Assembly (NCBI RefSeq): GCF_900100155.1 | Contig: NZ_FMTP01000009.1 | Coordinates: 62,001-126,000 of the forward strand | Origin: Ancylobacter rudongensis | Lineage (GTDB): Bacteria; Pseudomonadota; Alphaproteobacteria; Rhizobiales; Xanthobacteraceae | Reading direction: 5' to 3' | DNA length: 64,000 bases | Shown here: positions 46,905 through 55,896 of the stretch, in pieces | Numbering within the stretch: position 1 is the first letter of the stretch | Layout: every line of letters starts with the position of its first letter | Program-made: the position numbers and the translations under genes | The notes under the pieces: generated by a model | Told to the model about the DNA's origin: nothing | The model's database searches: none | What the model saw: only the letters and a program-made list of their open reading frames with translations

Positions 46905-48035
46905 TTGTCTATGAGCGCCTCGCGTGTGGTGATCTTTCAGCCGACGCTGCCAAATTATCGGATCGACCTGTTCGAGCGGCTGGCCAGAAGTCTCGAATGT
47001 CCGGTGGAAGTGCTGCACTCGCCCGGTCAATTGGGCGTTCTGACGAAGGACGATACCAGCTATCCCTGGGCGCGTCGTCTGCCGGCCATGCGGACCCTGC
47101 TGCCGGGTCTGGACTGGCAGCCGGGCGTGCTGACGACGCGCGTCGGCAAAGGGGATCTCGTCGTCCTGTCCGGTGCCCCGCGCAATCTGTCCAACATGCT
47201 GATGCTGGTCTGGGCGCGCTTGCGCGGAGCGCGGACCGTGTGGTGGGGGCAGTATTGGAGCAGCACCAGCCGCACCCATCGCTTCCTGCTCCGCCTGCTT
47301 CTGATGAAGCTCAGCCATGCCGTCCTGTTCTATACCGACGAAGAGGTCGATGCGTATCGCAAGGGCCTGGGGCGCGACGACCGGCGTCCGGTTGACGCGC
47401 TGAACAACGGCATCAATGTCACGCCGATCCTCGCCTTGCGGGCGCCTTACGTGCCGGGGCAGCGCGCCCGCTCCCTGCTCTTTATCGGCCGGCTCACCGC
47501 CAAGGCCGAACTTGGCACCCTGCTCGACGCGCTCGCCCGACCCGAACTGGCCGATGTCCGGCTGGAGATCGTCGGCGACGGCGAGGAGAGGAAGGCACTG
47601 GAAGAAAAGGCCCGCCGGCTGCGGCTCGATGACCGGATCCTGTGGCATGGCGGCATGACCGATGAGGGCGAGATCGCCGCCATCGCCAACCGCTGCCGCC
47701 TGTTCGTCTATCCCGGCGGGGTCGGCCTCAGCCTCCTTCACGCCATGGCCTATGGGCTGCCCGTGGTGGTTCATGGCGAGCGCTGGCAGCACATGCCGGA
47801 GATCGCGGCGTTCCTGAGTGCCCGTTGCGGCCTGTCCTTCGAGCGTGACAATCCGGTCGCGCTGGCGAGCGTGATCGCGGAGGCACTTGCCGTGACCGAG
47901 GTGGACGCCAGCTGGTCGCTGGCCGCCGTGCGCGTGGCCGAGCAGGAATTCAACACGGAGGAGATGGCGCGGCGCTTCTGCCGGCTGCTGGGGCGGGTCG
48001 ACGCGCGCGAGACGGTGCATGCCGCACGTTCCTGA
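46905..48035 (+). CDS. Glycosyltransferase family 4-like
   Basis: A 376-residue GT-B enzyme. The N-terminal half starts VVIFQPTLPNYRIDLFERL. The donor half has SLLFIGRLTAKAELGTLLDAL, LEIVGDGEERKALEEKA, and VYPGGVGLSLLHAMAYGLPVV, where the E-x7-E acidic pair is replaced by Gly-x-Gly-Leu, a variation seen in some GT4 proteins. The TTG at 46905 is six bases from AGGAG; an ATG lies 6 bases further in. It overlaps the next gene by 17 bases. Role: addition of one sugar of the repeat unit, not further resolved. Confidence 0.82.
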   Translation: MSMSASRVVIFQPTLPNYRIDLFERLARSLECPVEVLHSPGQLGVLTKDDTSYPWARRLPAMRTLLPGLDWQPGVLTTRVGKGDLVVLSGAPRNLSNMLMLVWARLRGARTVWWGQYWSSTSRTHRFLLRLLLMKLSHAVLFYTDEEVDAYRKGLGRDDRRPVDALNNGINVTPILALRAPYVPGQRARSLLFIGRLTAKAELGTLLDALARPELADVRLEIVGDGEERKALEEKARRLRLDDRILWHGGMTDEGEIAAIANRCRLFVYPGGVGLSLLHAMAYGLPVVVHGERWQHMPEIAAFLSARCGLSFERDNPVALASVIAEALAVTEVDASWSLAAVRVAEQEFNTEEMARRFCRLLGRVDARETVHAARS

Positions 48036-49278
48036 GCCGCAGAGTTTCTCCTCAAACTCTGGCACGGCCTCGCGCCGTCCGGTCATCCTCGCCACCATCG
48101 GGAACTATCTTCCAGGTTTTCGCGCCGGCGGCCCCATTCGCAGCCTCGCTCACCTGGTCGATCATTTGTCGGACGAGTTCGACTTCCGCATCCTGTCCAC
48201 CGACCGCGATCTCGGCGATGCCTGCGCCTATCCCGGGGTGGAGCCCGACTGCTGGGTGTCGGTGGGCCCGGCGCTCGTGCGCTATATTTCCCCGGCCCAC
48301 CAGGGGCCGGGGGCGATCACCCGCCTCATTGCGCAGACGCCGCACGACGTGCTGTACCTCAACAGCTTCTTCTCCCCACGCTTCAGCATCGTGCCGCTGC
48401 TGGCGCGCCGTTTCGGGCGGATTCCGCGCCGGCCGACCGTACTGGCGCCGCGCGGCGAGTTCTCCGCCGGCGCGCTGGCGCTGAAGGCGTTCAAGAAGCG
48501 CGGCTATCTCGCCGCCGGCAGGGCGGCCGGCCTGTTCCGCGACCTGTGCTGGCAGGCTTCTTCGGATTTCGAGGCGCGCGACATCGCCGCCGTCATCGGG
48601 CCGCAGGCCGAGGTGAGGGTGGCCTGCGACCTGCCGGTGGAGCGCGTTGAGCCGCCACCTCCTCACCTCGCGCGCCGGCCCGGCGCCCCGCTGCGCATCG
48701 TGTTCCTCAGCCGCATCTCGCCGAAGAAGAACCTGGATTACGCGCTCAGGGTTCTCGCGCAGGTGCGGGCGCCGGCGCGGTTCACCATTTGCGGCCCCGA
48801 CGAGGATGTCAACCACGCCCGGCTCTGCCGGACGCTGGCAAAGGATCTTGGCCCCCACATAGAGATCGACTGGATCGGTCCGCTGCCGCCGGAACGCATC
48901 GCCGAGACCTTTGCCGCTCATGATCTGTTCTTCTTTCCAACCCGTGGTGAGAATTACGGCCATGTCATCGCCGAATCCCTGGCCGCGGGAACGCCGGTGC
49001 TGATCGCCGACACCACGCCCTGGCGGGGACTGGCGGCGGCGGGCGTCGGCGACGATCTGCCGCTCCGTGATCCCGCCGCCTTCGCCGCCCGCATCGAGGC
49101 GATGGCGGCCGAGCCGGCCGAGGCGGCGCTTGCCCGCCGCGCGCGGGCGGCGGCGTTTGTCCGGCAGGGGCCGCGCCAGCAGGCCGACATTCTCGCCAAC
49201 AGAAAGCTGTTCCGCGCCGCGCTCGTGGGCAGGCAAACGGGTGGCATCTCTCGGGTTGGTGAAGTAGACAGGGCGTGA
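48019..49278 (+). CDS. Glycosyltransferase family 4
   Basis: A 419-residue GT-B enzyme. It has the N-terminal glycine-rich acceptor loop LPGFRAGGPIRSL, the donor-domain segment IVFLSRISPKKNLDYALRVL and the retaining-enzyme motif PTRGENYGHVIAESLAAG with the E-x7-E pair. The start lies within the previous gene (17-base overlap) and its stop overlaps a possible GTG of fnlA. It likely adds one sugar during repeat-unit assembly on the inner face of the membrane. Confidence 0.87.
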   Translation: MPHVPEPQSFSSNSGTASRRPVILATIGNYLPGFRAGGPIRSLAHLVDHLSDEFDFRILSTDRDLGDACAYPGVEPDCWVSVGPALVRYISPAHQGPGAITRLIAQTPHDVLYLNSFFSPRFSIVPLLARRFGRIPRRPTVLAPRGEFSAGALALKAFKKRGYLAAGRAAGLFRDLCWQASSDFEARDIAAVIGPQAEVRVACDLPVERVEPPPPHLARRPGAPLRIVFLSRISPKKNLDYALRVLAQVRAPARFTICGPDEDVNHARLCRTLAKDLGPHIEIDWIGPLPPERIAETFAAHDLFFFPTRGENYGHVIAESLAAGTPVLIADTTPWRGLAAAGVGDDLPLRDPAAFAARIEAMAAEPAEAALARRARAAAFVRQGPRQQADILANRKLFRAALVGRQTGGISRVGEVDRA

Positions 49279-49292
49279 CGAGAGGCAGGGGC

Positions 49293-50315
49293 ATGCAGCA
49301 CGAGCGCGTTTTGATCACCGGGGGCACCGGCTCCTTCGGGCGGACCATGCTGCAGGACCTGCTGCGCCGCGGCTGCCCGGAAGTCCGTGTGTTCAGCCGC
49401 GACGAGGAAAAGCAGGACATGCTGCGCGGCACGCTGCGTAGCGGCAATGTCCGCTTCTATATCGGCGATGTGCGCGACCGCGACAGTGTCGATCGTGCGA
49501 TGGCCGGCGCCACCCGCGTCTTCCATGCGGCGGCGCTGAAGCAGGTGCCCTCCTGCGAGTTCTTTCCGCTGGAAGCGGTCCGCACCAACATTCTCGGCTC
49601 GGAGAATGTGGTGCGTTCGGCGGTGGCGGCGGGCGTGCGTTCGGTGGTCTGCCTGTCCACCGACAAGGCGGTGTTCCCGGTCAACGCCATGGGTATCTCC
49701 AAGGCGATGATGGAGAAGCTGGCGCAGGCCACCGCCCGCTCGATCGGCGCCGAGGCCGCCACGACGATTTCGCTCGTGCGCTATGGCAATGTGATGTGCT
49801 CGCGCGGCTCGGTCATTCCGCTGTTCATCCGCCAGATCAAGGCGGGGCTGCCCATCACCGTGACCGAGCCGAGCATGACGCGCTTCCTGATGCCGCTGCG
49901 CGACTCGGTGGCACTGGTCCACCATGCCTTCGAGCATGCCCGCCAGGGCGACCTGTTCGTGCGCAAGGCGCCGGCCTCCACCATTGCCGACCTTATCACG
50001 GCGCTGAAGGAACTGTTCGACCGCCCCGACCACCCGGTCGAGGTCATTGGCTGGCGCCATGGCGAGAAGCTGTTCGAGACGCTGGTCAGCGCCCAGGAAC
50101 TCACCAAGAGCGAGGATATGGGCGACTATTTCCGTGTCAGCATGGACGGGCGCGATCTCAACTATCGCCACTATTTCGTCGAAGGCGACACCGACACCGT
50201 CGACCAGCACGATTACCATTCGCACAATACCGAGCGGCTGGATGTGGCGGGGGTGAAGACGCTGCTGCTGTCGCTGCCGGAAGTCGTCGCGGAGATCGAG
50301 GGCTGGGCGGCGTGA
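49293..50315 (+). CDS. fnlA: FnlA/WbjB/CapE-type UDP-GlcNAc 4,6-dehydratase/5-epimerase
   Basis: First enzyme of UDP-N-acetyl-L-fucosamine synthesis: removes water from UDP-GlcNAc and epimerises C5 and C3. The 340 residues begin VLITGGTGSFGRTMLQDLL, then HAAALKQVPSCEFFPLEAVRTN and STDKAVFPVNAMGISKA with Met in the usual Tyr position, as in this soluble dehydratase family. The C-terminus has WRHGEKLFETL and NYRHYF. I chose the ATG at 49293, with GAGAGG seven bases upstream; a GTG at 49275 overlapping the previous stop would add six residues. Confidence 0.92.
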   Translation: MQHERVLITGGTGSFGRTMLQDLLRRGCPEVRVFSRDEEKQDMLRGTLRSGNVRFYIGDVRDRDSVDRAMAGATRVFHAAALKQVPSCEFFPLEAVRTNILGSENVVRSAVAAGVRSVVCLSTDKAVFPVNAMGISKAMMEKLAQATARSIGAEAATTISLVRYGNVMCSRGSVIPLFIRQIKAGLPITVTEPSMTRFLMPLRDSVALVHHAFEHARQGDLFVRKAPASTIADLITALKELFDRPDHPVEVIGWRHGEKLFETLVSAQELTKSEDMGDYFRVSMDGRDLNYRHYFVEGDTDTVDQHDYHSHNTERLDVAGVKTLLLSLPEVVAEIEGWAA

Positions 50316-50346
50316 GCTGCGGGCAAGGCGCGGGAATGAGGGCTGC

Positions 50347-51207
50347 ATGAAGGTTCTTGTTGTTGGTGCGAGCGGCATGCTCGGCAACGCTATGGCGCGC
50401 GTTCTGCCGGCTGAGGGCCTTGACGTGTATGGCGTCGCCCGTCGCCCGTTTTCAGCGGAGAGCTTCCCGTGTCTGGCCCCCGAGCGCTACCTGCGGATCG
50501 GGGATGTTCACGATCTCGATGCGCTGCGCGCGATTCTGGCTCAGGTTGCGCCGGATGCGGTCATCAATGCCGTCGGCGTGGTCAAGCAGCTCGCCAATGC
50601 AGATGACCCTCTGGTGGCCCTGCCGATCAACGCGCTGCTGCCGCACCAGCTGGCCCGACTGTGCCAGGAGGCCGGCGCGCGCCTTGTCCAGATCAGCACG
50701 GACTGCGTGTTCGACGGCACGCGCGGGAACTACACCGAAGACGATTTTCCTGACGCGACCGATTTGTACGGGCGCAGCAAGCTGCTCGGCGAGGTGGACT
50801 ACCCGCATGGGGTCACCTTGCGCACCTCCATCGTCGGCCATGAGCTCGACAGCCATCATGGCCTGTTCGACTGGTTTCTGGCGCAAGAGGGGGTTGTCCG
50901 CGGTTACAGAAGGGCGATCTTCTCGGGCCTGACCACCGTCGAGCTGGCCCGTGTCATAGCCCGGCATGTGGTGCCGAACGCACATCTGCGCGGCGTCTAT
51001 CATGTCTCGGCCGCGCCCATCAGCAAGGACACGCTGCTGCGAATCGTTGCCGATGTCTACGGCAAGTCGATCGAGATTGTGCCGACGGACGAGCCGGTGA
51101 TTGATCGTTCCCTGCTTTCGCACCGTTTTCGGGCGGCGGTAGGTTACTCCCCGCCGGACTGGCCGACGTTGGTACGGGAGTTGCGCGATGTCTATGCGCG
51201 TGGGTGA
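50347..51207 (+). CDS. RmlD-like SDR reductase inserted in the fnl set
   Basis: A 286-residue reductase with the extended SDR fold. It has VLVVGASGMLGNAMARVL for NAD(P), ISTDCVFDGTRGNYTEDD, and YGRSKLLGE with the Tyr-x3-Lys pair; it resembles dTDP-4-dehydrorhamnose reductase. It lies between fnlA and fnlB, where the plain UDP-L-FucNAc pathway has no such gene. WbvR-type reductases of similar kind make UDP-L-RhaNAc from the FnlA/WbvB product on the way to UDP-L-QuiNAc, so this may be a branch enzyme. Assignment by context, not by specific residues. Confidence 0.85.
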   Translation: MKVLVVGASGMLGNAMARVLPAEGLDVYGVARRPFSAESFPCLAPERYLRIGDVHDLDALRAILAQVAPDAVINAVGVVKQLANADDPLVALPINALLPHQLARLCQEAGARLVQISTDCVFDGTRGNYTEDDFPDATDLYGRSKLLGEVDYPHGVTLRTSIVGHELDSHHGLFDWFLAQEGVVRGYRRAIFSGLTTVELARVIARHVVPNAHLRGVYHVSAAPISKDTLLRIVADVYGKSIEIVPTDEPVIDRSLLSHRFRAAVGYSPPDWPTLVRELRDVYARG

Positions 51208-52348
51208 GGGCATGGCGCCGGGGGCGACACGCATCGTCGTCACCGGGGCGGGCGGGCTGCTCGGCTGGCACTGCCTTGTCCGCCTCCACGCCCGCAACTG
51301 CGCGGCCCGGTTCCGCGGCGAGCCGGCGCCCTATGATCTGGTACCCCTCGACCGCGCGACGTTCAACGATCCGGCCCGCCTTGGCGGGGCGGTGGAAGGT
51401 GCGGCGGCGGTGCTGCATTTCGCCGGCGTCAACCGCGGCACCGAGGCCGAGGTCGAGGCCGGCAATATTGAGATCGCGAACCGCCTCGCCGGAGCCTGCG
51501 CGACGAGCGGGGCCGCGCCGCATATCGTCTACGCCAATTCCACCCATGCCGCGTCCGACACGCCCTATGGCCGCTCCAAGCGCCGGGCGGGCGAGATCCT
51601 TGCCGCCGCCACGTCGCGCTTCACCAATCTCGTCCTGCCGCACATTTTCGGCGAGGGCGCGCGGCCCTTCTACAACAATGTCACCGCCACCTTCATCCAC
51701 CAGGTGATGCGGGGGGAGACGCCCGAGGTGAACCCCGAAGGGCGGGTGCAACTGCTCCATGCCGGGGCGGCGGTGGAAGCGGCGATCGGCGCCTGTGAGG
51801 GCGGGGTATTGGGCGAGCTTCGGCCCGCGCCGCGCCCGATGGGCGTTGGCGAGCTGCTGGCGCGGCTCCAGGACATGCACGCCGCCTATGGCGCCAACCT
51901 GTTCCCGAACCTGTCGGACCCGTTCGATCTCGCTCTGTTCAACAGCTACCGCGCCGCGCTCTATCCCGATGGCTTTCCGCGCCCGCTGAAACTGAACACG
52001 GACGCGCGTGGGGTTCTGTTCGAGGCGGCCAAGGGCGGCGGCGGCGGGCAGACCTTCCTCAGCTGGACCGAGCCGGGCGTCACGCGCGGCAATCACTTCC
52101 ACCTCGACAAGGTGGAACGCTTTCTGGTGCTGGAGGGGCAGGCGGTCATCCGCATCCGCCGCGTGCCTGATGGCCCCGTGTGGGAGTACCGCGTCGATGG
52201 GCACCAGCCCGCCGCCGTCGACATGCCCACCTTGCACACGCACAGCATCGAGAATGTCGGCACGACGCCGCTGCTGACGCTGTTCTGGACTCAGGCGGTG
52301 TTCGACCCCGCCGCGCCCGACACTTATGCCGATCCGGTTCTGGGGTGA
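51188..52348 (+). CDS. fnlB: FnlB/WbjC/CapF-type bifunctional epimerase-reductase with cupin domain
   Basis: Second step of UDP-L-FucNAc synthesis: a C-terminal cupin epimerises C3 and the N-terminal SDR reduces C4. The 386 residues show IVVTGAGGLLGWHCLVRLH, ANSTHAASDTPYGRSKRRA with Tyr-x3-Lys, and from about residue 265 the cupin with FLSWTEPGVTRGNHFHLDK (metal-binding His) and PTLHTHSIENVG. The ATG at 51188 has GGGAG seven bases upstream and overlaps the previous gene by 20 bases; an ATG at 51212 is possible. Confidence 0.9.
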   Translation: MSMRVGEGMAPGATRIVVTGAGGLLGWHCLVRLHARNCAARFRGEPAPYDLVPLDRATFNDPARLGGAVEGAAAVLHFAGVNRGTEAEVEAGNIEIANRLAGACATSGAAPHIVYANSTHAASDTPYGRSKRRAGEILAAATSRFTNLVLPHIFGEGARPFYNNVTATFIHQVMRGETPEVNPEGRVQLLHAGAAVEAAIGACEGGVLGELRPAPRPMGVGELLARLQDMHAAYGANLFPNLSDPFDLALFNSYRAALYPDGFPRPLKLNTDARGVLFEAAKGGGGGQTFLSWTEPGVTRGNHFHLDKVERFLVLEGQAVIRIRRVPDGPVWEYRVDGHQPAAVDMPTLHTHSIENVGTTPLLTLFWTQAVFDPAAPDTYADPVLG

Positions 52349-52352
52349 GACA

Positions 52353-53495
52353 ATGCTCAAGGTCATGACGATATTGGGCACGCGGCCCGAGATTATCCGC
52401 CTCTCGCGCGTCATGGCGCGTCTGGACGAGTTCTGCGACCATCGCCTCGTTCATACCGGCCAAAACTACGACTACGAGCTGAACGAGGTGTTCTTCGAGG
52501 ATCTCGGCGTGCGCCGGCCGGACCATTTTCTCGGCACCGGCGGCGGCTCGCTGGGCGAGACGCTGGGCAAGATCCTGATCGAGAGCGAGAAGGTGCTCGC
52601 CGCCGAGCGCCCCGATGCCGTGCTCATTCTCGGCGACACCAATTCCGCGATCTCGGCGCTCATGGCGCGGCGGATGAAGATCCCCGTCTACCACATGGAA
52701 GCCGGCAACCGCTCCTTTGACGGCAATGTGCCGGAAGAGACCAACCGCCGGCTGGTCGATCACATCGCCGATTTCAATCTCGTCTATACCGAGCATGCCC
52801 GCCGGCATCTCATTTCGGAAGGCCTGCCGCACCGGCGCATCTATCTCACCGGCTCGCCGATGCGCGAAGTGCTGGAGCATTACCGCCCGCGCATCGAGGC
52901 CTCCGACGTTCTGCAGCGGCTGGGGCTCGTCCCGCGCGGCTATTTCATCGTCTCGCTGCACCGCGAGGAGAATGTCGACAGCCGCGAACGCCTTGGCGAA
53001 CTGGTGGGTGCCTTGTCGGAGCTGGCGGTGCGCTACGAGAAGCCGGTGATCGTCTCCACCCATCCGCGCACCCGCAAACGGCTGGAAGCGGCCGGGCTGG
53101 TGGCGGATGAGCGGGTGAGCTTCATGAAGCCGTTCGGCTTTCACGACTACAACCACCTGCAGATGAATGCCTTCTGCGCCATCTCCGACAGCGGCACCAT
53201 CGCCGAGGAGGCCTCGCTGCTGAATTTCCCCGCCATCACCCCGCGCGACGCCATCGAGCGGCCAGAGGCGCTCGACACTGGATCGATCATGGTCACGGGG
53301 CTCTCCCGCGCCGCCATTCTGCGCGGCGTCGAGGTCGCCACCCGCCTGTTCGCCGCCCGCGCGGCACGGGGCGAGCGCTGCCCCCTGCCGGACGACTACG
53401 CCGTCACCAACACCTCGGAGCGGGTGGCGAGCCTCATCCTCGGCACGGCGCCACTCTCCAATGGCTGGGACGGGATCAGGGCGAACGCGAGCTGA
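52353..53495 (+). CDS. fnlC: FnlC/WbjD/CapG-type UDP-sugar 2-epimerase
   Basis: Third step: inversion at C2 of the UDP-hexosamine. The 380 residues begin VMTILGTRPEIIRLSRVMARL, with LGDTNSAISALMARRMKIPVYHMEAGNR, VSLHREENVDSRERL and AISDSGTIAEEASLLNFPA, which are clear UDP-N-acetylglucosamine 2-epimerase family motifs. The ATG at 52353 fits family length; an in-frame ATG at 52326 lies within the previous gene and would add nine residues. Confidence 0.92.
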   Translation: MLKVMTILGTRPEIIRLSRVMARLDEFCDHRLVHTGQNYDYELNEVFFEDLGVRRPDHFLGTGGGSLGETLGKILIESEKVLAAERPDAVLILGDTNSAISALMARRMKIPVYHMEAGNRSFDGNVPEETNRRLVDHIADFNLVYTEHARRHLISEGLPHRRIYLTGSPMREVLEHYRPRIEASDVLQRLGLVPRGYFIVSLHREENVDSRERLGELVGALSELAVRYEKPVIVSTHPRTRKRLEAAGLVADERVSFMKPFGFHDYNHLQMNAFCAISDSGTIAEEASLLNFPAITPRDAIERPEALDTGSIMVTGLSRAAILRGVEVATRLFAARAARGERCPLPDDYAVTNTSERVASLILGTAPLSNGWDGIRANAS

Positions 53496-53499
53496 TCCC

Positions 53500-54765
53500 A
53501 TGACGACCTCCGCTTCCACGAGCAGCGCGAAGCGGCCACGGCTGATCCTGCTAACGCAGTTTTTCGATCCCGAGCCGGCAATGAAGGGGTTGGCTTTCGC
53601 CCAGCGTATCGACGCGCTCGGATTCGACGTCGAGGTCGTGACTGGTTTCCCAAACTATCCCGGCGGCAAGGTCTATGACGGCTACCGCATCCGGCCGCTG
53701 CTGCGCGAGCGGATCGAGGGCGTCGCCGTGACCCGGCTGGCGCTCTATCCCAGCCATGACCGCAGCCGGATCGGCCGCGTGCTGAACTATGTCAGCTTCT
53801 TCCTCTCCGCGACGTTCTATCTGCTCTTCCGCGCCCGCCGCGCCGATGTTCTCTATGCGTATCATCCACCCCTGACCGTCGCACTTTCTGCCGTGGTGGC
53901 GCGGCGCCTGCACCGCATCCCATTGGTGCTCGACGTGCAGGATATGTGGCCGGACACGCTGCGCGCCACCGGCATGATCCGCAATGAGCGGGCCCTGCGG
54001 TTCATCGGTGCCATATGCCGCTGGACCTGGCGCCGGGCCGACCGGATCAGTGTTCTCTCCGAAGGGTTTCGCGGGCTGCTGGTCCAGCGGGGCGTGCCGG
54101 CCGAGCGGATCTCCGTGATCTACAATTGGGCCGACGAAGCCGATGGCAGCGGGGTCGCCACCGCCCCGCCAGACGCCTTCGCCATGCCGGGTCGCTTTCG
54201 CATTCTCTTCGCCGGAAACATGGGGCCGGCGCAGGGGCTCGACACGGTGCTCGACGCCGCAGCCCTGCTGATTGACGCGCACCCGCAGGTCGACTTCTGT
54301 TTTCTGGGTGAGGGGCTTGAGGCGAAGAGGCTCGAACAGGCCGCCGCCGCGCGCGCGCTCTCCAATGTCCGGTTTTTCCCGCGCGTGTCGAAAGCTGAGG
54401 TCGGCCCCTGGCTGGCGGCGGCGGATGTCCTGCTGGTTCATCTGAAGGATGATCCGCTCTTTGCCATCACCGTGCCCTCGAAGACGCAGGCCTATCTCGC
54501 CGCCGGCAAGCCGATCCTCATGGCCGTCGCGGGCGATGCGGCCGCACTCATCCGGCGGGCCGGCGCGGGGGTCGTCGCGCCGCCCGAGGATGCCCGCGCG
54601 CTCGCGGCGGCGGTGGAAAGGTTGGCGGCGCTCGATCCGGACCAATTGGCAACGCTCGGCGACAATGGCCGCCGCTACTATGACGAGCATCTCTGCTTCG
54701 CGCAGGGGACCGGACAGATGGCCGCGCTGCTGCGCGACGCCATGGCCGCGCGCGACCCGGCCTGA
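53500..54765 (+). CDS. WbuB-like glycosyltransferase, probable L-FucNAc transferase
   Basis: A GT4-type enzyme of 421 residues. LILLTQFFDPEPAMKGLAFA, VVTGFPNYPGGKVYDGYRI and RIPLVLDVQDMWPDTLRATG are typical of the WbuB group, followed by FRILFAGNMGPAQGLDTVLDAA and FAITVPSKTQAYLAAGKPIL. In E. coli O-antigen loci such as O26 wbuB follows fnlABC and is taken to transfer L-FucNAc; the same order here supports that role. It is the last gene of the rightward arm and converges on the epimerase gene 15 bases away. Confidence 0.87.
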   Translation: MTTSASTSSAKRPRLILLTQFFDPEPAMKGLAFAQRIDALGFDVEVVTGFPNYPGGKVYDGYRIRPLLRERIEGVAVTRLALYPSHDRSRIGRVLNYVSFFLSATFYLLFRARRADVLYAYHPPLTVALSAVVARRLHRIPLVLDVQDMWPDTLRATGMIRNERALRFIGAICRWTWRRADRISVLSEGFRGLLVQRGVPAERISVIYNWADEADGSGVATAPPDAFAMPGRFRILFAGNMGPAQGLDTVLDAAALLIDAHPQVDFCFLGEGLEAKRLEQAAAARALSNVRFFPRVSKAEVGPWLAAADVLLVHLKDDPLFAITVPSKTQAYLAAGKPILMAVAGDAAALIRRAGAGVVAPPEDARALAAAVERLAALDPDQLATLGDNGRRYYDEHLCFAQGTGQMAALLRDAMAARDPA

Positions 54766-54780
54766 GCGGCACGCGGCGGC

Positions 54781-55797
54781 TCACACCCCGTAATAGTCCC
54801 GGTACCAGGCGACGAACCGCGCCACACCCTCGCGGATCGGCGTGTTCGGACGAAAGCCGGTGAGCGCCTGGATCAGGCTGGCATCGGCGAAGGTGGCGGG
54901 CACGTCGCCGGGCTGCATCGGCAGATAGTTGCGGATCGCCTTGGTGCCGATCTCGGCCTCGATGGCCTCGACGAAGTCGAGCAGGCGCACCTTGTCGGAA
55001 TTGCCGATATTGACCACGCGGAAAGGGGCTGCCGGGCTCAGGCTGTCGCCCGGGATCGGCTCGCCGCGCGCGCCGGGCAAAGGCGGCACCGTGTCGATCA
55101 GCAGTCCGATGCCGCGCACGAGGTCGTCGACATAGGTGAAGTCGCGCCACATCTCGCCGTGATTGTAGATGTCGATTGGCGTGCCTTGGAGAATGCCGCG
55201 CGTGAACTTGAACAGCGCCATGTCCGGCCGGCCCCAGGGGCCATAGACCGTGAAGAAGCGGAACAGGGTGGTCGGCAGGCCGTAAATATGGGCATAGGAA
55301 TGCCCCATCGCCTCGGTCGCCTTCTTGGTGGCGGCATAGATGGTCAGCGGCGTATCGGCCTTGTCGGTCTCGCGGAACGGCATGTCCTCATTGGCGCCGT
55401 AGACCGAGGAGGTCGAGGCCATGAGCAGATGCTGCACCGGCACCGCCCGCGCGCATTCCATCACATTGAAGGTGCCGAGGATGTTGGCGTCGATATAGGC
55501 GCGCGGGTTTTCCAGGCTGTAGCGCACGCCCGCCTGGGCGGCGAGATGGACGATGACATCCGGCTGGAACGCCTCGACCGTGCGCTGGAGCGTGTCGACA
55601 TCCTCCAGCATCGCCTCGGTGGCGGCGAAGGCTTCGTTCTGCGCCAGCATCGCGTGGCGGCGCTGCTTGAGGCGGACATCGTAATAGTCCGTCAGGCCGT
55701 CATAGCCGTGCACGCGCCACCCCTGCGCCAGCAGCAGGCGCGCGAGGTGGAAGCCGATGAAGCCGGCGGTGCCGGATATGAAGATACGCCGCGCCAC
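54781..55797 (-). CDS. UDP-glucuronate 4-epimerase
   Basis: NAD-dependent SDR of 338 residues giving UDP-galacturonate. It has FISGTAGFIGFHLARLLLAQG, HLAAQAGVRYSLENPRAYI, STSSVYGANEDMPF, YAATKKATEAMGHSYAHIYG with Tyr-x3-Lys, and FFTVYGPWGRPDMALFKFT; the last is characteristic of UDP-glucuronate epimerases (LpsL/CapI-like). The start is a GTG at 55797. It is on the opposite strand to the assembly arm but at its boundary, so galacturonate is a candidate component of the polymer. Confidence 0.9.
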   Translation of the reverse strand: MARRIFISGTAGFIGFHLARLLLAQGWRVHGYDGLTDYYDVRLKQRRHAMLAQNEAFAATEAMLEDVDTLQRTVEAFQPDVIVHLAAQAGVRYSLENPRAYIDANILGTFNVMECARAVPVQHLLMASTSSVYGANEDMPFRETDKADTPLTIYAATKKATEAMGHSYAHIYGLPTTLFRFFTVYGPWGRPDMALFKFTRGILQGTPIDIYNHGEMWRDFTYVDDLVRGIGLLIDTVPPLPGARGEPIPGDSLSPAAPFRVVNIGNSDKVRLLDFVEAIEAEIGTKAIRNYLPMQPGDVPATFADASLIQALTGFRPNTPIREGVARFVAWYRDYYGV

Positions 55798-55896
55798 GCC
55801 CGTTCCCCGCTGCCGCGACAGGGCGGTCGCGGCGTTGCCCGGTCGCCTTGTTACGCCGCGTCGGTGGGGATGGGAAGCGCAGGCGGCGACGTGGTA

